From NCBI RefSeq assembly GCF_017298635.1, contig NZ_CP071182.1, forward strand, positions 4,936,001 to 5,000,000: a DNA stretch of 64,000 bases. Reading direction: 5' to 3'. This document shows positions 42,670 through 51,655 of the stretch, piece by piece. The notes under the pieces were generated by a model that did not search any database, had not been told where the DNA came from, and saw only the letters and a list, made by a program, of their open reading frames with translations. Source of the stretch: Paenalicyclobacillus mengziensis (GTDB taxonomy: Bacteria > Bacillota > Bacilli > Alicyclobacillales > Alicyclobacillaceae). The stretch's first letter is position 1. Each line of letters starts with the position of its first letter. Both the position numbers and the translations under genes were made by a program.

Positions 42670-44478
42670 TTATGAACTTGGTTGAGATATCCACCAGTAC
42701 TGCATTTGTGGGAATCCCACAGAAGCATCCGCATACTTGACTGAATCATGTACATTGGGAGCATGAACAGCGAGCGTCGCTTGAGTATTCTGCCAGAGTA
42801 CCGGTAAGTGTTTCGCTGTAAAGTCTTCGTAGCGATAGAACGCTTGCATACTTGCTTGTTGGGTGGGATACGGCTGGTGCGTAGCTGCAATGAGAGCGTC
42901 CTCTGTAGAATTGGTATAACCAAATCCAGAGGGTGCATTGCTAGCAAATAATTGGCCACCTGTTGGCCAATAACCAGGGCCGTTGTAGAACCAGGCTAAG
43001 CCTGTTGACAAATCCCATTGTGAAGCATCACTTGGAGTATATGTGATGCTTTCAAGTGTCGTAGCGGGTAAGGGTTTCAGCGTGATGTCAATCCCCTCAA
43101 GGCCCCAATCCTGTTTCATTAACTCCACCTGATCCGTTTCCGCTATCGTTCCACTCGGGAAGGCCAAGGTAAATTTCATCTGTTGACTGCCCTTTGTCAT
43201 GACACCGTTCACCAAGTGCCATCCGTGTGCTTCCAACAGTTTTTTCCCTGCTGTCGGGTTGTACGGGTATGGATTTTTGGCAGCCAGTGACGGTGAGAGG
43301 AAATTGGTCTTCGGTGTACCTGGTATCGGTCCGTCAATCGGAGGCGCAAATCCATGAAAGATGTCGGTGTTGATTGATTTACGATCAATGCCCATTTGGA
43401 GCGCCTGTCTTACGTAGAGTTTGTCTAAAATACTCCTCACTGGAGAGCCTTTGAACATGTTCAGTTGGGTCTCAAAATATCCAAACATATATTCGGGCGT
43501 GATGACATCCCCTTGTGAAGTCAGGCTTTGACGAGAAGCCCATTCACTGAGGTCTAAATAACCAACATTCACGCTCCCTGTTTTTAGAGCAGCGAATTCG
43601 GCTGAATTCGAACCCTCGTACTGAAATACCAACTTGTTTAAGATGCTCTTGTGACCGTCATATGAGGTGTTCGGCACCAGTTGCCAGTATTGGTCGGACT
43701 GAGCCTTTGCCATTTTAAATGGACCATCCACAACCGTATCAAACATCGGGTTGGTCGCATGTGTTCCCAGGTACTTGATTTCGTTCATGATGTTCTTGTG
43801 AATGTCCCACGCCTTAGCAGGCATTGGTACAAGCTGAATCAAGCCATTTAGAATAAACCACTGCTGGTTGGCAGGTTTCTTTAAAGTGAAGGTCAACTCA
43901 TACGGACCATTCGCAACAACACTCTTGATGCCGTTCGGGATGTCACCTGTCCCTTCCCCCACGTATGGCCACGGGGCAGGTGCATTTGCCGATGAGGCTG
44001 CCTGAATGACATGCCAAGTAAATAGGACGTCTTGGCTGGTCACCGGTTGACCATTTGACCAATGCCATTTCGGGTTCAGATAGAGATGATAGACGGTACC
44101 CTGTTTGTTGTATGTAATTTTACTCGCGATAGAGGATTGCCAATTAATGCTGTAATTCGCATTCACCCACAGCAACGGCTTATAGAGTTGAAAAATCAAT
44201 TGAAAATTGGCCACACTGTCGGCTGCGGAATTGACAACAGGAATAAACCAGTTCAAGTTCGATTGTGGCGCTAACGCATAAACCAACGTACCTCCTGGCG
44301 TTGGTTTCGAGTTCGAAGACTGCCCCGTTGTGTTCGTACCTGTCGAATGCCCTGTACTCGTCGAATTGGCCGTGTTGGTCGAGTGCGGACTTCCACATCC
44401 AGCAACAACGACCATGAGTCCAACAGATGCTGCTGCGACCCCAATCCGAGTGCGCCTGAGGCGCTTTCCTCTGAACAT
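42670..44478 (-). CDS. ABC transporter substrate-binding lipoprotein (peptide type, SBP_bac_5)
   Basis: A 602-residue extracellular lipoprotein. Basic N-terminus, hydrophobic stretch and lipobox VVVAGCGS (Cys28) are followed by a Ser/Thr/Asn-rich linker (about 29-60). The family 5 solute-binding domain follows: GGTLVYALAPQSNLNWF, LNPKWHWSNGQPVTSQDVLF and VRQALQMGIDRKSIN. No permease or ATPase genes lie beside it, so it must dock with components coded elsewhere or act alone as a sensor. Confidence 0.9.
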   Translation of the reverse strand: MFRGKRLRRTRIGVAAASVGLMVVVAGCGSPHSTNTANSTSTGHSTGTNTTGQSSNSKPTPGGTLVYALAPQSNLNWFIPVVNSAADSVANFQLIFQLYKPLLWVNANYSINWQSSIASKITYNKQGTVYHLYLNPKWHWSNGQPVTSQDVLFTWHVIQAASSANAPAPWPYVGEGTGDIPNGIKSVVANGPYELTFTLKKPANQQWFILNGLIQLVPMPAKAWDIHKNIMNEIKYLGTHATNPMFDTVVDGPFKMAKAQSDQYWQLVPNTSYDGHKSILNKLVFQYEGSNSAEFAALKTGSVNVGYLDLSEWASRQSLTSQGDVITPEYMFGYFETQLNMFKGSPVRSILDKLYVRQALQMGIDRKSINTDIFHGFAPPIDGPIPGTPKTNFLSPSLAAKNPYPYNPTAGKKLLEAHGWHLVNGVMTKGSQQMKFTLAFPSGTIAETDQVELMKQDWGLEGIDITLKPLPATTLESITYTPSDASQWDLSTGLAWFYNGPGYWPTGGQLFASNAPSGFGYTNSTEDALIAATHQPYPTQQASMQAFYRYEDFTAKHLPVLWQNTQATLAVHAPNVHDSVKYADASVGFPQMQYWWISQPSS

Positions 44479-44644
44479 ATTGATTCCCCCTAAATATATT
44501 TTTTGGTACCACCCATTTAACCTTAATATTCTAATAATAAATATTATAAGAATATTTATACCATATGTTGGTTACTGCCACAATCGGAAATCATTGAGTC
44601 ATCCAATCTAGCGAATCTACGGGCTAGGCGAATATATGTAAAAC

Positions 44645-44670
44645 ACCCTCAGGGACGAGTCTCTGAGGGT
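44645..44670 (-). terminator. Intrinsic terminator after the small membrane peptide
   Basis: On the minus strand ACCCTCAG and CTGAGGGT pair perfectly and GTTTTACAT follows. It lies 10 nt after the stop of the 24-codon reading frame at 44681. Confidence 0.75.
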
Positions 44671-44680
44671 GGTGTACGTG

Positions 44681-44755
44681 TTATCGCGCAGGAAGCAACT
44701 TGTAAGCAACAATCAACAATCCGATAACAAGACCGAAAGCGGCAAGCACGGTCAT
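44681..44755 (-). CDS. Putative 24-residue single-helix membrane peptide
   Basis: A short frame coding MTVLAAFGLVIGLLIVAYKL followed by LPAR: one hydrophobic helix with a basic end. A GGAGGG site precedes it; the ATG at 44755 is close to it, and the GTG two codons later is at 7 nt. An intrinsic terminator follows immediately, which supports a real transcription unit. It is too short for standard gene calls. Function unknown. Confidence 0.5.
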   Translation of the reverse strand: MTVLAAFGLVIGLLIVAYKLLPAR

Positions 44756-45000
44756 CCCTCCATGAAATCAGTGGACTTCAGCAGCAAGCTCCAATCTCCT
44801 TGCCACCATGACAGCTTGGTTGCTGTCCACCCGAAGAACATTTTGCGCCTGAAATATGGATTCATTGTCAAGGCTTCTTGCAGAACATGTATTGATTGTG
44901 TGGAGAAAAACATTTCCGATAGTCATGGAGCAAGTTCAATCTCACACCCGAGCTTTTTTGTATTACAATTCTACCGAACAGGTCTTCTTGCAATACGGAG

Positions 45001-46101
45001 ATGCCTAGTCATTTACGGCATAAATCGGGTGGTGTACACACTCTGAAATACAAGATCTTGTCAGCCTCTGTCCTGTCCGCGTCTGCTTTATCAGTCTTTG
45101 TCTTAGGCGGTTTTGCTGGTTACATAGGTGCGCATATCCGACACCAACAACTTGAAACAAAAGCGGCCGAATCCGTCGCAATCGCGAGTGTCAAATGGGA
45201 GGCATTCAAGGGCGTTCATCTAACGTTTACGGAGCCACTTGAAGCATTAACATGGTCAATGCATGGGCATACAAATTTGATTCATTTGAATCGTCCATCC
45301 TCCTCCATGTGGTTGAAAACCACACTTCCTCAAGGTGAAAAATCCTCAATTGAAGTACGGAGCGTGGAAACTGTCTACAACCAGACAGTGGAGGAATCAT
45401 GGAAGTTATCGGACACCCTGTCTAGACCACTCACAGTCGTTACAGACCCAGGGCCATGGCAATTAAACGTTTCGCAAAGCGGTCCTTACATCGTGCGCTT
45501 TAGCGCTCCCATTCAAGATCGCTCCCGGGCCATCAAAGCCATGTCTTTCGAACCGTCCATATCTGGGAAATGGGTGTGGCAGAACTCCGAGACGGCTGAT
45601 TTTTATCCAGCGACATCGTTACCATCGACGACGCAAGAGACATTGGTCGTTGGTGACGGCATCCACGGTCCAGTTGGCGACGGAGGTCAGTACTTGAGTT
45701 CCACGGTGACGAGGCCGTTTATCACCGCTAGTGACGAAAAAATTGTTGTTCAAGAGAAATTACCAGAGACATTAACACTCTATAAGAATGGAAAAGTCGT
45801 TTTTCAATCTCTATGTAATACGGCGATGCCAGGTGGCTATACCCCCACTGGCAGTTTCTACATTCGTTCCAAATACCCTTCGGTCGACATGAAGGGCACG
45901 AACCCAGATGGGGTACACTACAACGACCCTCACGTTCCTTGGGTGATGGGTCTCATCGGAAACATTGCAATCCATGGATACCCACGTGCCTCCTATGGAT
46001 GGCCGCAAAGCAATGGATGTGTGGAGTTACCTATCTCGGCTGCAAAGCGCTTGTACAGTATGGTGAGCGTTGGAACCCCCGTCGAAATTATGACTTCTTG
46101 A
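45001..46101 (+). CDS. L,D-transpeptidase (YkuD family), membrane-anchored
   Basis: A 366-residue protein with an N-terminal transmembrane anchor (about 15-42), a central extracellular region with Ig-like strands (about 60-250), and a C-terminal YkuD domain. The active-site motif is visible as NIAIHGYPRASYG followed by SNGCVELP, giving catalytic His and Cys. It forms 3-3 cross-links or attaches groups to the peptidoglycan stem. GGAG lies right next to the ATG, which is unusually close; no better in-frame start was found. Confidence 0.88.
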   Translation: MPSHLRHKSGGVHTLKYKILSASVLSASALSVFVLGGFAGYIGAHIRHQQLETKAAESVAIASVKWEAFKGVHLTFTEPLEALTWSMHGHTNLIHLNRPSSSMWLKTTLPQGEKSSIEVRSVETVYNQTVEESWKLSDTLSRPLTVVTDPGPWQLNVSQSGPYIVRFSAPIQDRSRAIKAMSFEPSISGKWVWQNSETADFYPATSLPSTTQETLVVGDGIHGPVGDGGQYLSSTVTRPFITASDEKIVVQEKLPETLTLYKNGKVVFQSLCNTAMPGGYTPTGSFYIRSKYPSVDMKGTNPDGVHYNDPHVPWVMGLIGNIAIHGYPRASYGWPQSNGCVELPISAAKRLYSMVSVGTPVEIMTS

Positions 46102-46215
46102 CGTCTTGCTTCGCCATTTGACTTCTTGCATTGCCCTGTTCACCCGACCCGAGTTGCCGATTGACCCGACGGATGAATTTTAAAGACCCAGGTCCAAAAC
46201 TTGTCACATAACAAC

Positions 46216-46245
46216 GGCAGGTCTCGTATTTCCACGAGACCTGCC
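46216..46245. terminator. Bidirectional hairpin between convergent wall genes
   Basis: GGCAGGTCTCGT and ACGAGACCTGCC form a perfect 12-bp stem with a 6-nt loop between the L,D-transpeptidase and NlpC/P60 genes. There is no strong T-run on either side; it likely ends both transcripts. Confidence 0.65.
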
Positions 46246-46261
46246 ACTATCCACGGACCTA

Positions 46262-47050
46262 TTAGTTTCCGATGACACTACGCGCTCCGTAGTATCGTGA
46301 ACGGTACCACGGGTTCTGCATGATGTTGTGAATGACCATAACACCTTGGTTCCGGACTGACGAAGATTCGATGACATTACCATTTCCAATATAGAGCGCT
46401 ACATGAGTCACTTGACTCGTTTGATACGAATAAGTATCGACGAAAAACATCAAATCACCCGGCTGAAGCTTACTCAGCTCGACAGGACGCCCAACCTTCG
46501 ATTGTCCACTTGCTGTACGCGGGAGATGAATACCATGGGTAGCAAAGATGTACTGGATGAAGCCAGAACAGTCGAATCCCGTTGCTGGACTCGTCCCGCC
46601 CCAATGGTAATGGATTCCTTCCAGACTGTAAGCGGTATGTAGAATTTCTTGTGTGAGCTGTGACGAAGAAGTGGAAGCCTTTACAGATGTCGCTACAACA
46701 CGGCGGGTTGTTCGACTGGCTGCCTGCTTGGTCCTCTGGCTGGGTATCCGCTTGGTTGTGATTCGACTGGCTGTCTGCTTGGCTATTGGGCGGGTGTTTG
46801 CATTCGATGGAATAGAAAGTTTTTCGCCAGGGTAGATGAGGCCATGATGGACTTTAGGGTTTGCTTCCTCTAATGAACCCAAGCTGATGTGGAGCGTTGC
46901 TGCAATGTCATATAAGCAATCTCCAGGTTTCACTGTGTAAGTTCCGGTGCCTGTCGATGAAGTTGTCGCGGCGTGAGCTGTTACGGGTGAAATGATGGTG
47001 AGTAGAGTTGATAGTGTAGCGGCAACAGACAAACAACATTTCGTCCTCAA
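46262..47050 (-). CDS. Secreted LysM-NlpC/P60 endopeptidase
   Basis: A 262-residue secreted wall hydrolase. Signal peptide to about residue 28 (ending AHAA), one LysM domain (about 36-80: YTVKPGDCLYDIAATLHIS and IYPGEKLSIPS), a basic Arg/Thr/Lys-rich linker (about 85-125), then NlpC/P60 with Cys in GFDCSGFIQYIF and His in QVTHVALYIGNGN. Cuts peptidoglycan stems. TTG 47050 with GGGGG seven bases before it is the best start. Similar catalytic domain to the protein at 10917 but a different targeting module. Confidence 0.88.
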   Translation of the reverse strand: MRTKCCLSVAATLSTLLTIISPVTAHAATTSSTGTGTYTVKPGDCLYDIAATLHISLGSLEEANPKVHHGLIYPGEKLSIPSNANTRPIAKQTASRITTKRIPSQRTKQAASRTTRRVVATSVKASTSSSQLTQEILHTAYSLEGIHYHWGGTSPATGFDCSGFIQYIFATHGIHLPRTASGQSKVGRPVELSKLQPGDLMFFVDTYSYQTSQVTHVALYIGNGNVIESSSVRNQGVMVIHNIMQNPWYRSRYYGARSVIGN

Positions 47051-47338
47051 ACATTTTCCCCCTTCAATCGACGGAAGCCCCTTCATAATTCCGAAGGACG
47101 TCACAAAATCTTATAACCTTACATTGTTTTACATGATAACACAGAATAATAGGAAGTTGTCCCACCGGATCGACAAATGTACTCACTTTCAACGCTGACA
47201 CGGCAGATGTGTGCTTCAGGCGGCGTGGAGGGGTGCTATACTTTAGCATCATGGGGTTTTGACATCATGGGGTTTGTTTATGGGTTTCGCAGGATTCATG
47301 CCTAAGGTGGATAGCTAAAGAACTGGAGTGAACTGTTC

Positions 47339-47866
47339 ATGGCCGCAGAAAAGGAGAGTCTCCTACGAGAGTATATCAGGAACCGCGCTTCCGAAGCCGA
47401 TCTGAGAAAATTGACCCTGGACTTGCTAGACGGTATTGGAGACTTGAAGGAGCTCCACAACTCTAGAAAATTAGAAGAAGACCTAGAGGCATGGACAGAA
47501 AAAGCGGAATTCGAACTGTACAGAGGAAACATCAGTCGGACGGAAATCACTCACCGTGACACAGCGACCGAACCTTTGGCAAAACCGCAACCCGAACCCC
47601 AACAGACTTCCAGCCGAAGAACCTATATATGGCTCATTGTTAGCCTGGCGGTTGTGTGGGTGTTCACCTCATTATGGTCGGTGGGTGTTGGTCTCGTCGT
47701 CCTAGTGGCGTACATCATGGCATGGCTCATGTCAGTCATTGATGGCAAAGAAACACGCGGCCACAAAAGCCGTCAGACTACAGATTCGAAGGGGCAATCG
47801 ACATCGCGATCGCGATCACAATCCCAGCCCCAGTCTGAGTCAGAGTCCCGCTCCCGATCGCAGTAG
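47339..47866 (+). CDS. Hypothetical membrane protein with Ser/Arg-rich tail
   Basis: A 175-residue protein of no recognised family. Residues 1-70 are highly charged and helical (possibly a coiled coil), 90-135 hold two transmembrane helices, and 145-175 are a Ser-Arg-Gln-Glu repeat tail of alternating SR/SQ/SE dipeptides. The N-terminus could be a small cytosolic binding domain. GGAG ten bases before ATG. Confidence 0.65.
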   Translation: MAAEKESLLREYIRNRASEADLRKLTLDLLDGIGDLKELHNSRKLEEDLEAWTEKAEFELYRGNISRTEITHRDTATEPLAKPQPEPQQTSSRRTYIWLIVSLAVVWVFTSLWSVGVGLVVLVAYIMAWLMSVIDGKETRGHKSRQTTDSKGQSTSRSRSQSQPQSESESRSRSQ

Positions 47867-47885
47867 CCGATACGCGAATGGGTGG

Positions 47886-48617
47886 TTACACATGGAGTTG
47901 ATGCATGAGCACCATCAAAGCCACGCCAAATATCGCTCCGAGGAGTGTAAACAGCTTACTCTGAACGATGGATTGGGGAAGGATATCATGGCCGACGACG
48001 TACATCATCGCCCCACTGGCAAACGACAGGGTGAGGGAAACGAAGGAGGTTGAGATAGAAAACAGGCCCAAGGAACAAAGGGTGCCAAGCGGCGTTACCC
48101 ATCCTGTCCAGAAGGTCATCCAGAAGATCTTCCTCTTCGGCATTCCAGCCAGCCGTAAAGGAGCAGCAATACTCATCCCTTCCGGAATGTTGTGGAAGGC
48201 GATAGCGAGAGCAATCAAAAGGCCGACCTCATGCTCTACGGCATTGCCGGCTCCAATCGCGATCCCTTCAGGAAGGTCATGAAGCGCGATGGCAATGGCT
48301 ATAAACCATCCCATCCGATAGAAGACTGCTGCATCGCCATCAGTATCCTGTTTGTCCGCGAGTTTATCGATAACCTGACGAATCACCCAGAGGAAGGCCA
48401 CGCCAGAGAAAAAACCGATGAAGAAGCGGGACGATGTACCTGATTTAAGTGCCGTGGGCATGAGATCGACAAGGACAACGGTCGTCATGATACCTACGGT
48501 CAGACCTAAAACCAGGGCCAGTATTCTTTTGGACAAGTGGCGAAATTGGAGAACCAACCAGCCTCCGAGTGGAGTGGACATACCTGCTAAAAGACTCAGA
48601 CCCAAAATACCCCACAC
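47886..48617 (-). CDS. ZIP family divalent metal transporter
   Basis: A 243-residue ZIP permease with eight predicted helices. The metal-site helices carry ALHDLPEGIAIGAG and AFHNIPEGMSIAAPL, the classical HxxPE pair. Substrates are usually zinc, iron or manganese. GTG start at 48617 after GGTGGGGG. Convergent with the hypothetical gene at 47339; 80 nt after the PBP1A stop and maybe co-transcribed with it. Confidence 0.88.
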   Translation of the reverse strand: MWGILGLSLLAGMSTPLGGWLVLQFRHLSKRILALVLGLTVGIMTTVVLVDLMPTALKSGTSSRFFIGFFSGVAFLWVIRQVIDKLADKQDTDGDAAVFYRMGWFIAIAIALHDLPEGIAIGAGNAVEHEVGLLIALAIAFHNIPEGMSIAAPLRLAGMPKRKIFWMTFWTGWVTPLGTLCSLGLFSISTSFVSLTLSFASGAMMYVVGHDILPQSIVQSKLFTLLGAIFGVALMVLMHQLHV

Positions 48618-48697
48618 AGTCCCCCACCCACTTCCCTCCTCCTAGATATATTCCACCTGTCCAATAGACATGATATGCATGTCCCCAATGACTCCCC

Positions 48698-50842
48698 TTA
48701 CCTCCCCGGACCCTTGGCTTTCTTGCCGATGGGTAAGGCATGTCGCGGACGATGACCACCAGGTCGAGGCGGCTTGTTACCCCCCGGTGGACTCGGTGGC
48801 CTATTCCCGTTCACCGCAGGGCCCGCTGGCGAAACTGCGGGCGGCGTCCCGCCCGAGACCACTCCCCCCGCCCCACTGGCAATCGTGTAGGCCGCATACG
48901 GCGTTCCTTGAGCGGCTGGTAACGGACCAACGGGAAACTGCTGCGGAGTATTCCCTTGCTCCGCCAGACGAATAATCTGCCCGAAAATCTTCGCGGCATT
49001 AGCCGACGGATCGAGCGGGTACATCGTCATATGATGCGCGGGCGACGAGACGTCATAGCCAATGTGAATCGATCCGACGATGTTTGGCGTATAACCGTCG
49101 AACCACGCGTCTCGCACCCAATTGGGTACACTGCTATTCAGTCCAGCACTGTACTGGACGGTTCCCGTCTTCCCAGCAACACCCCACCCTGGAACCTGCG
49201 CCGACGTGCCCGTTCCGTAATCCACAACGTCCTGCATCAAACTCGTCATGGTGGTCGCCGTCTGAGGGGTCATCACCACGGTCGAGGAAGGCTTAAACTG
49301 ATAGGTAATCTGCCCATCCTGATTGACAATCTTGTTGATGAGATGTGCCTTCATCTGCACACCATTGTTATCAAATGCCTCGTACGCTTGCGCCATCTCC
49401 AGCGGGTTGACACCATACTGCATGCCGCCAATGGCGATGCCGAGCTGGTGTTTATCCTTCTGGGTCAGCAAAATGCCATCCTTCACCGCAAATTTGACAC
49501 CCGTCTGCAAACCAATATGTTGCAGCAACCAAACCGAAGCGATGTTTTGCGACCACTCCAGTCCATATTGCAGCGTGACTTTCGCGGGACCGTTTGGCCC
49601 CTCCCAATTCTGCGGAGTATAACCACCGCCAAAATTCTGAGGCTGATTATCCAAGATTGACGTCGGAGTCCATTTTCCGCTTTGAATCGCCGGTGCGTAC
49701 TCCATGATGGGTTTGATGGACGATCCCGGTGAACTATCGCTGTAAATCCGATCGAGCCCAAACGGGACATACCCATTCTTGCGCGTTCCGGCAGCTCCGA
49801 TAATGCCACCCGTCTTCGGATCGAGAAGAACCGCCGCCCCCTCAACAGGACCCGGAAAGTCACTGTTGTACTGACCACTCCAAAATACCTCGTGCACAGC
49901 GCGCTGGACTTTCGGATCTATCGTCGTATACACCTTTAGCCCGCCATGCAGAAGCTGCGCCGCCGTTATCCCATGCCTCGCTGCATAGTCGAATAGAACG
50001 TTTGCAAACAGCGGGTGCGTATCCCAGGACTCCGAAGATATAGAATGATACTTCGCACCGAGCGGTTGGCGTTCAGCCGCAGAGGCTTGCGCCTGCGAAA
50101 GATACCCGTACTTGACCATGTTCTGCAGAACTTCATTTCGGCGAGTGAGGGCTGCGTGGGGATGCACTAACGGATCGTACGCCGTCGGCGCCTGTGGCAG
50201 ACCCGCTAACAGCGCCGCTTCATCCAGTGTCAACGCACCCGGGTCTTTGGCCAAGTTCACGCCAAAGTAACGCATTGCCGCCTCGTCAACGCCCACCGTG
50301 TTTTCACCGAGAAACACCTTGTTCAAATACATCGCCAGAATTTGCTGCTTCGTGAAATACTGGTCAATCTTCACCCCCAACAGCATTTGGTTAATCTTGT
50401 AGGAGATTGTTTTGTTGTCGTTCAGATAGACAATCTTGGCCAACTGCTCTTCAATCGTACTGGCCCCTTGGGTCGCGCCGCCGGTCGAGATGTCGACGAG
50501 GAGCGCGCGTAAAATGCTGCGGACATCGATGCTCGATCCGGTCCAAAACGTGTGATCCTCCGTCGCCACAATCGCATTTTGCAGGTTTACCGGGATCTGG
50601 GTATCTTTGAGAGCCATCGGTGTCTGACCGATTTTCATGTAAACCGCATCGGTCTTGTCATAAACGACGGTCGGTTCAGGCGTCGTTGTCAGCTTCGCCA
50701 GATTGATGGGCGTCAGGACAACCAGCGCATAAAATGCCGCGCCCACTGAAAGGAAGGAAATCACGAACGCAACGATGAGCACCGTAATGATTCTCCTGCG
50801 CGACTTGCCTGCCTTCGACTTATCTTTTATTGAAGTTCTCAC
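48698..50842 (-). CDS. Class A penicillin-binding protein 1A
   Basis: A 714-residue bifunctional peptidoglycan synthase. A basic cytosolic tail and one transmembrane helix (about 17-45) are followed by the GT51 glycosyltransferase domain (about 65-240: ATEDHTFWT and GASTIEEQLAKIVYL) and the transpeptidase domain (about 330-600) with Ser in PGSSIKPI, WSQN for the SxN motif and VAGKTGTVQ. A Pro/Gly-rich tail (about 655-714) ends in a basic stretch. GTG start with AGGAGG eight bases upstream. Confidence 0.93.
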   Translation of the reverse strand: MRTSIKDKSKAGKSRRRIITVLIVAFVISFLSVGAAFYALVVLTPINLAKLTTTPEPTVVYDKTDAVYMKIGQTPMALKDTQIPVNLQNAIVATEDHTFWTGSSIDVRSILRALLVDISTGGATQGASTIEEQLAKIVYLNDNKTISYKINQMLLGVKIDQYFTKQQILAMYLNKVFLGENTVGVDEAAMRYFGVNLAKDPGALTLDEAALLAGLPQAPTAYDPLVHPHAALTRRNEVLQNMVKYGYLSQAQASAAERQPLGAKYHSISSESWDTHPLFANVLFDYAARHGITAAQLLHGGLKVYTTIDPKVQRAVHEVFWSGQYNSDFPGPVEGAAVLLDPKTGGIIGAAGTRKNGYVPFGLDRIYSDSSPGSSIKPIMEYAPAIQSGKWTPTSILDNQPQNFGGGYTPQNWEGPNGPAKVTLQYGLEWSQNIASVWLLQHIGLQTGVKFAVKDGILLTQKDKHQLGIAIGGMQYGVNPLEMAQAYEAFDNNGVQMKAHLINKIVNQDGQITYQFKPSSTVVMTPQTATTMTSLMQDVVDYGTGTSAQVPGWGVAGKTGTVQYSAGLNSSVPNWVRDAWFDGYTPNIVGSIHIGYDVSSPAHHMTMYPLDPSANAAKIFGQIIRLAEQGNTPQQFPVGPLPAAQGTPYAAYTIASGAGGVVSGGTPPAVSPAGPAVNGNRPPSPPGGNKPPRPGGHRPRHALPIGKKAKGPGR

Positions 50843-51201
50843 GCACTGGTCCTCCTAATGTGTGAGTGTCAGACGATATGTGGAGCGTCACTCTCTAAGT
50901 CTGAGTGTCAGGTCTGAGTGTCAGGCTATACTCTTTCGCATGAAAAACCCCGTTTTATGAGTACGCCTAGACGAATCCGTTCAGAGGTCCTTCTGTGAAA
51001 TTTGTTCCCCCACCCACAATAAGAGAGGATTGAGGTGCCGAAATGGTTCAGCGGAACATTGTGGATGGGCCGATGACCCTGTGTGCGAAACGCTCCATCA
51101 ACTGTGTGGAATCGACATTTTGTTCAGAATTGATCAGTTCTTTTTCTGGGCTGCTATTCGTGAACCATATGATTTGGCCAACGATTCCCGTAAACAAAAA
51201 A
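50843..51201. other. Gap between PBP1A and the TasA-region terminator
   Basis: No convincing gene. Two near copies of TCTGAGTGTCAGG lie at the left (about 50900-50930), just upstream of the PBP1A start, and may be a promoter-site duplication. A plus-strand reading from 51043 runs through the terminator and is not trusted. Confidence 0.45.
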
Positions 51202-51231
51202 CGAGTCCTTCGAAAAGGACTCGAGGACTCG
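51202..51231 (-). terminator. Intrinsic terminator after the TasA operon
   Basis: CGAGTCC (51202) pairs with GGACTCG at 51217 or alternatively at 51225. On the minus strand GGACTCG is followed by TTTTTTG, a strong T-run; on the plus strand CGTTTTG follows. It likely acts in both directions. Confidence 0.8.
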
Positions 51232-51368
51232 TTTTGCTATCTCGCTATCTGCAGGTTGGCTGTTAATTAATAGACGCACACCCGTTGGCTTAAGTGAGTG
51301 GTTCCACACCCTTCCATTCTCGACTCGGCCGATATTGCGACCTGTTCAGTGAGCGGCGTGGCAGATAT

Positions 51369-51557
51369 TTATGGCCCAACCGTACCCCAGCTTGCCGGGA
51401 CATCTTGCCCGTTGTTCCGGACCTGCACGGCCTCCACGTCAAACGCGGCGACAGCCGGCTTACCCTGATATCTGTTACCTGCCTCCAGCGGCATGTAATA
51501 ATGTACTTTTAAGTTAGCCTCTCGTCCCGCTGGAATCAGCACAGGATTATTCGTCAC
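51369..51557 (-). pseudogene. TasA/camelysin-like C-terminal fragment
   Basis: The 62-residue reading (NNPVLIPAGREANLKVHYYM, LEAGNRYQGK and VEAVQVRNNG) aligns with the middle of the TasA-like protein at 51656 (SPVTVDPGQTVQLRVPWSF, VEAGNYYQGT, VDAVQYRNN). The signal peptide and first strands are missing. It is a decayed tandem paralogue, or the end of a second gene cut by deletion. It lies behind the hairpin that ends the intact gene. Confidence 0.75.
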
Positions 51558-51611
51558 CGCCCTGACTATCGCCCCATCTGCACGACATATGTAACTCCGT
51601 AAGTATTACTA

Positions 51612-51643
51612 AGAGGGATGAGGTTTGGTACCCATCCCTCTTG
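51612..51643 (-). terminator. Hairpin after the TasA-like gene
   Basis: AAGAGGGATG and CATCCCTCTT form a perfect 10-bp stem 12 nt after the stop codon. No strong T-run follows. Confidence 0.6.
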
Positions 51644-51655
51644 GTGGCTTTGAAG

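Noticed and set aside
51043..51270. A 75-codon plus-strand frame with a possible ribosome site
   Set aside because: It reads through a strong bidirectional terminator and shows no protein-like pattern beyond one hydrophobic run.
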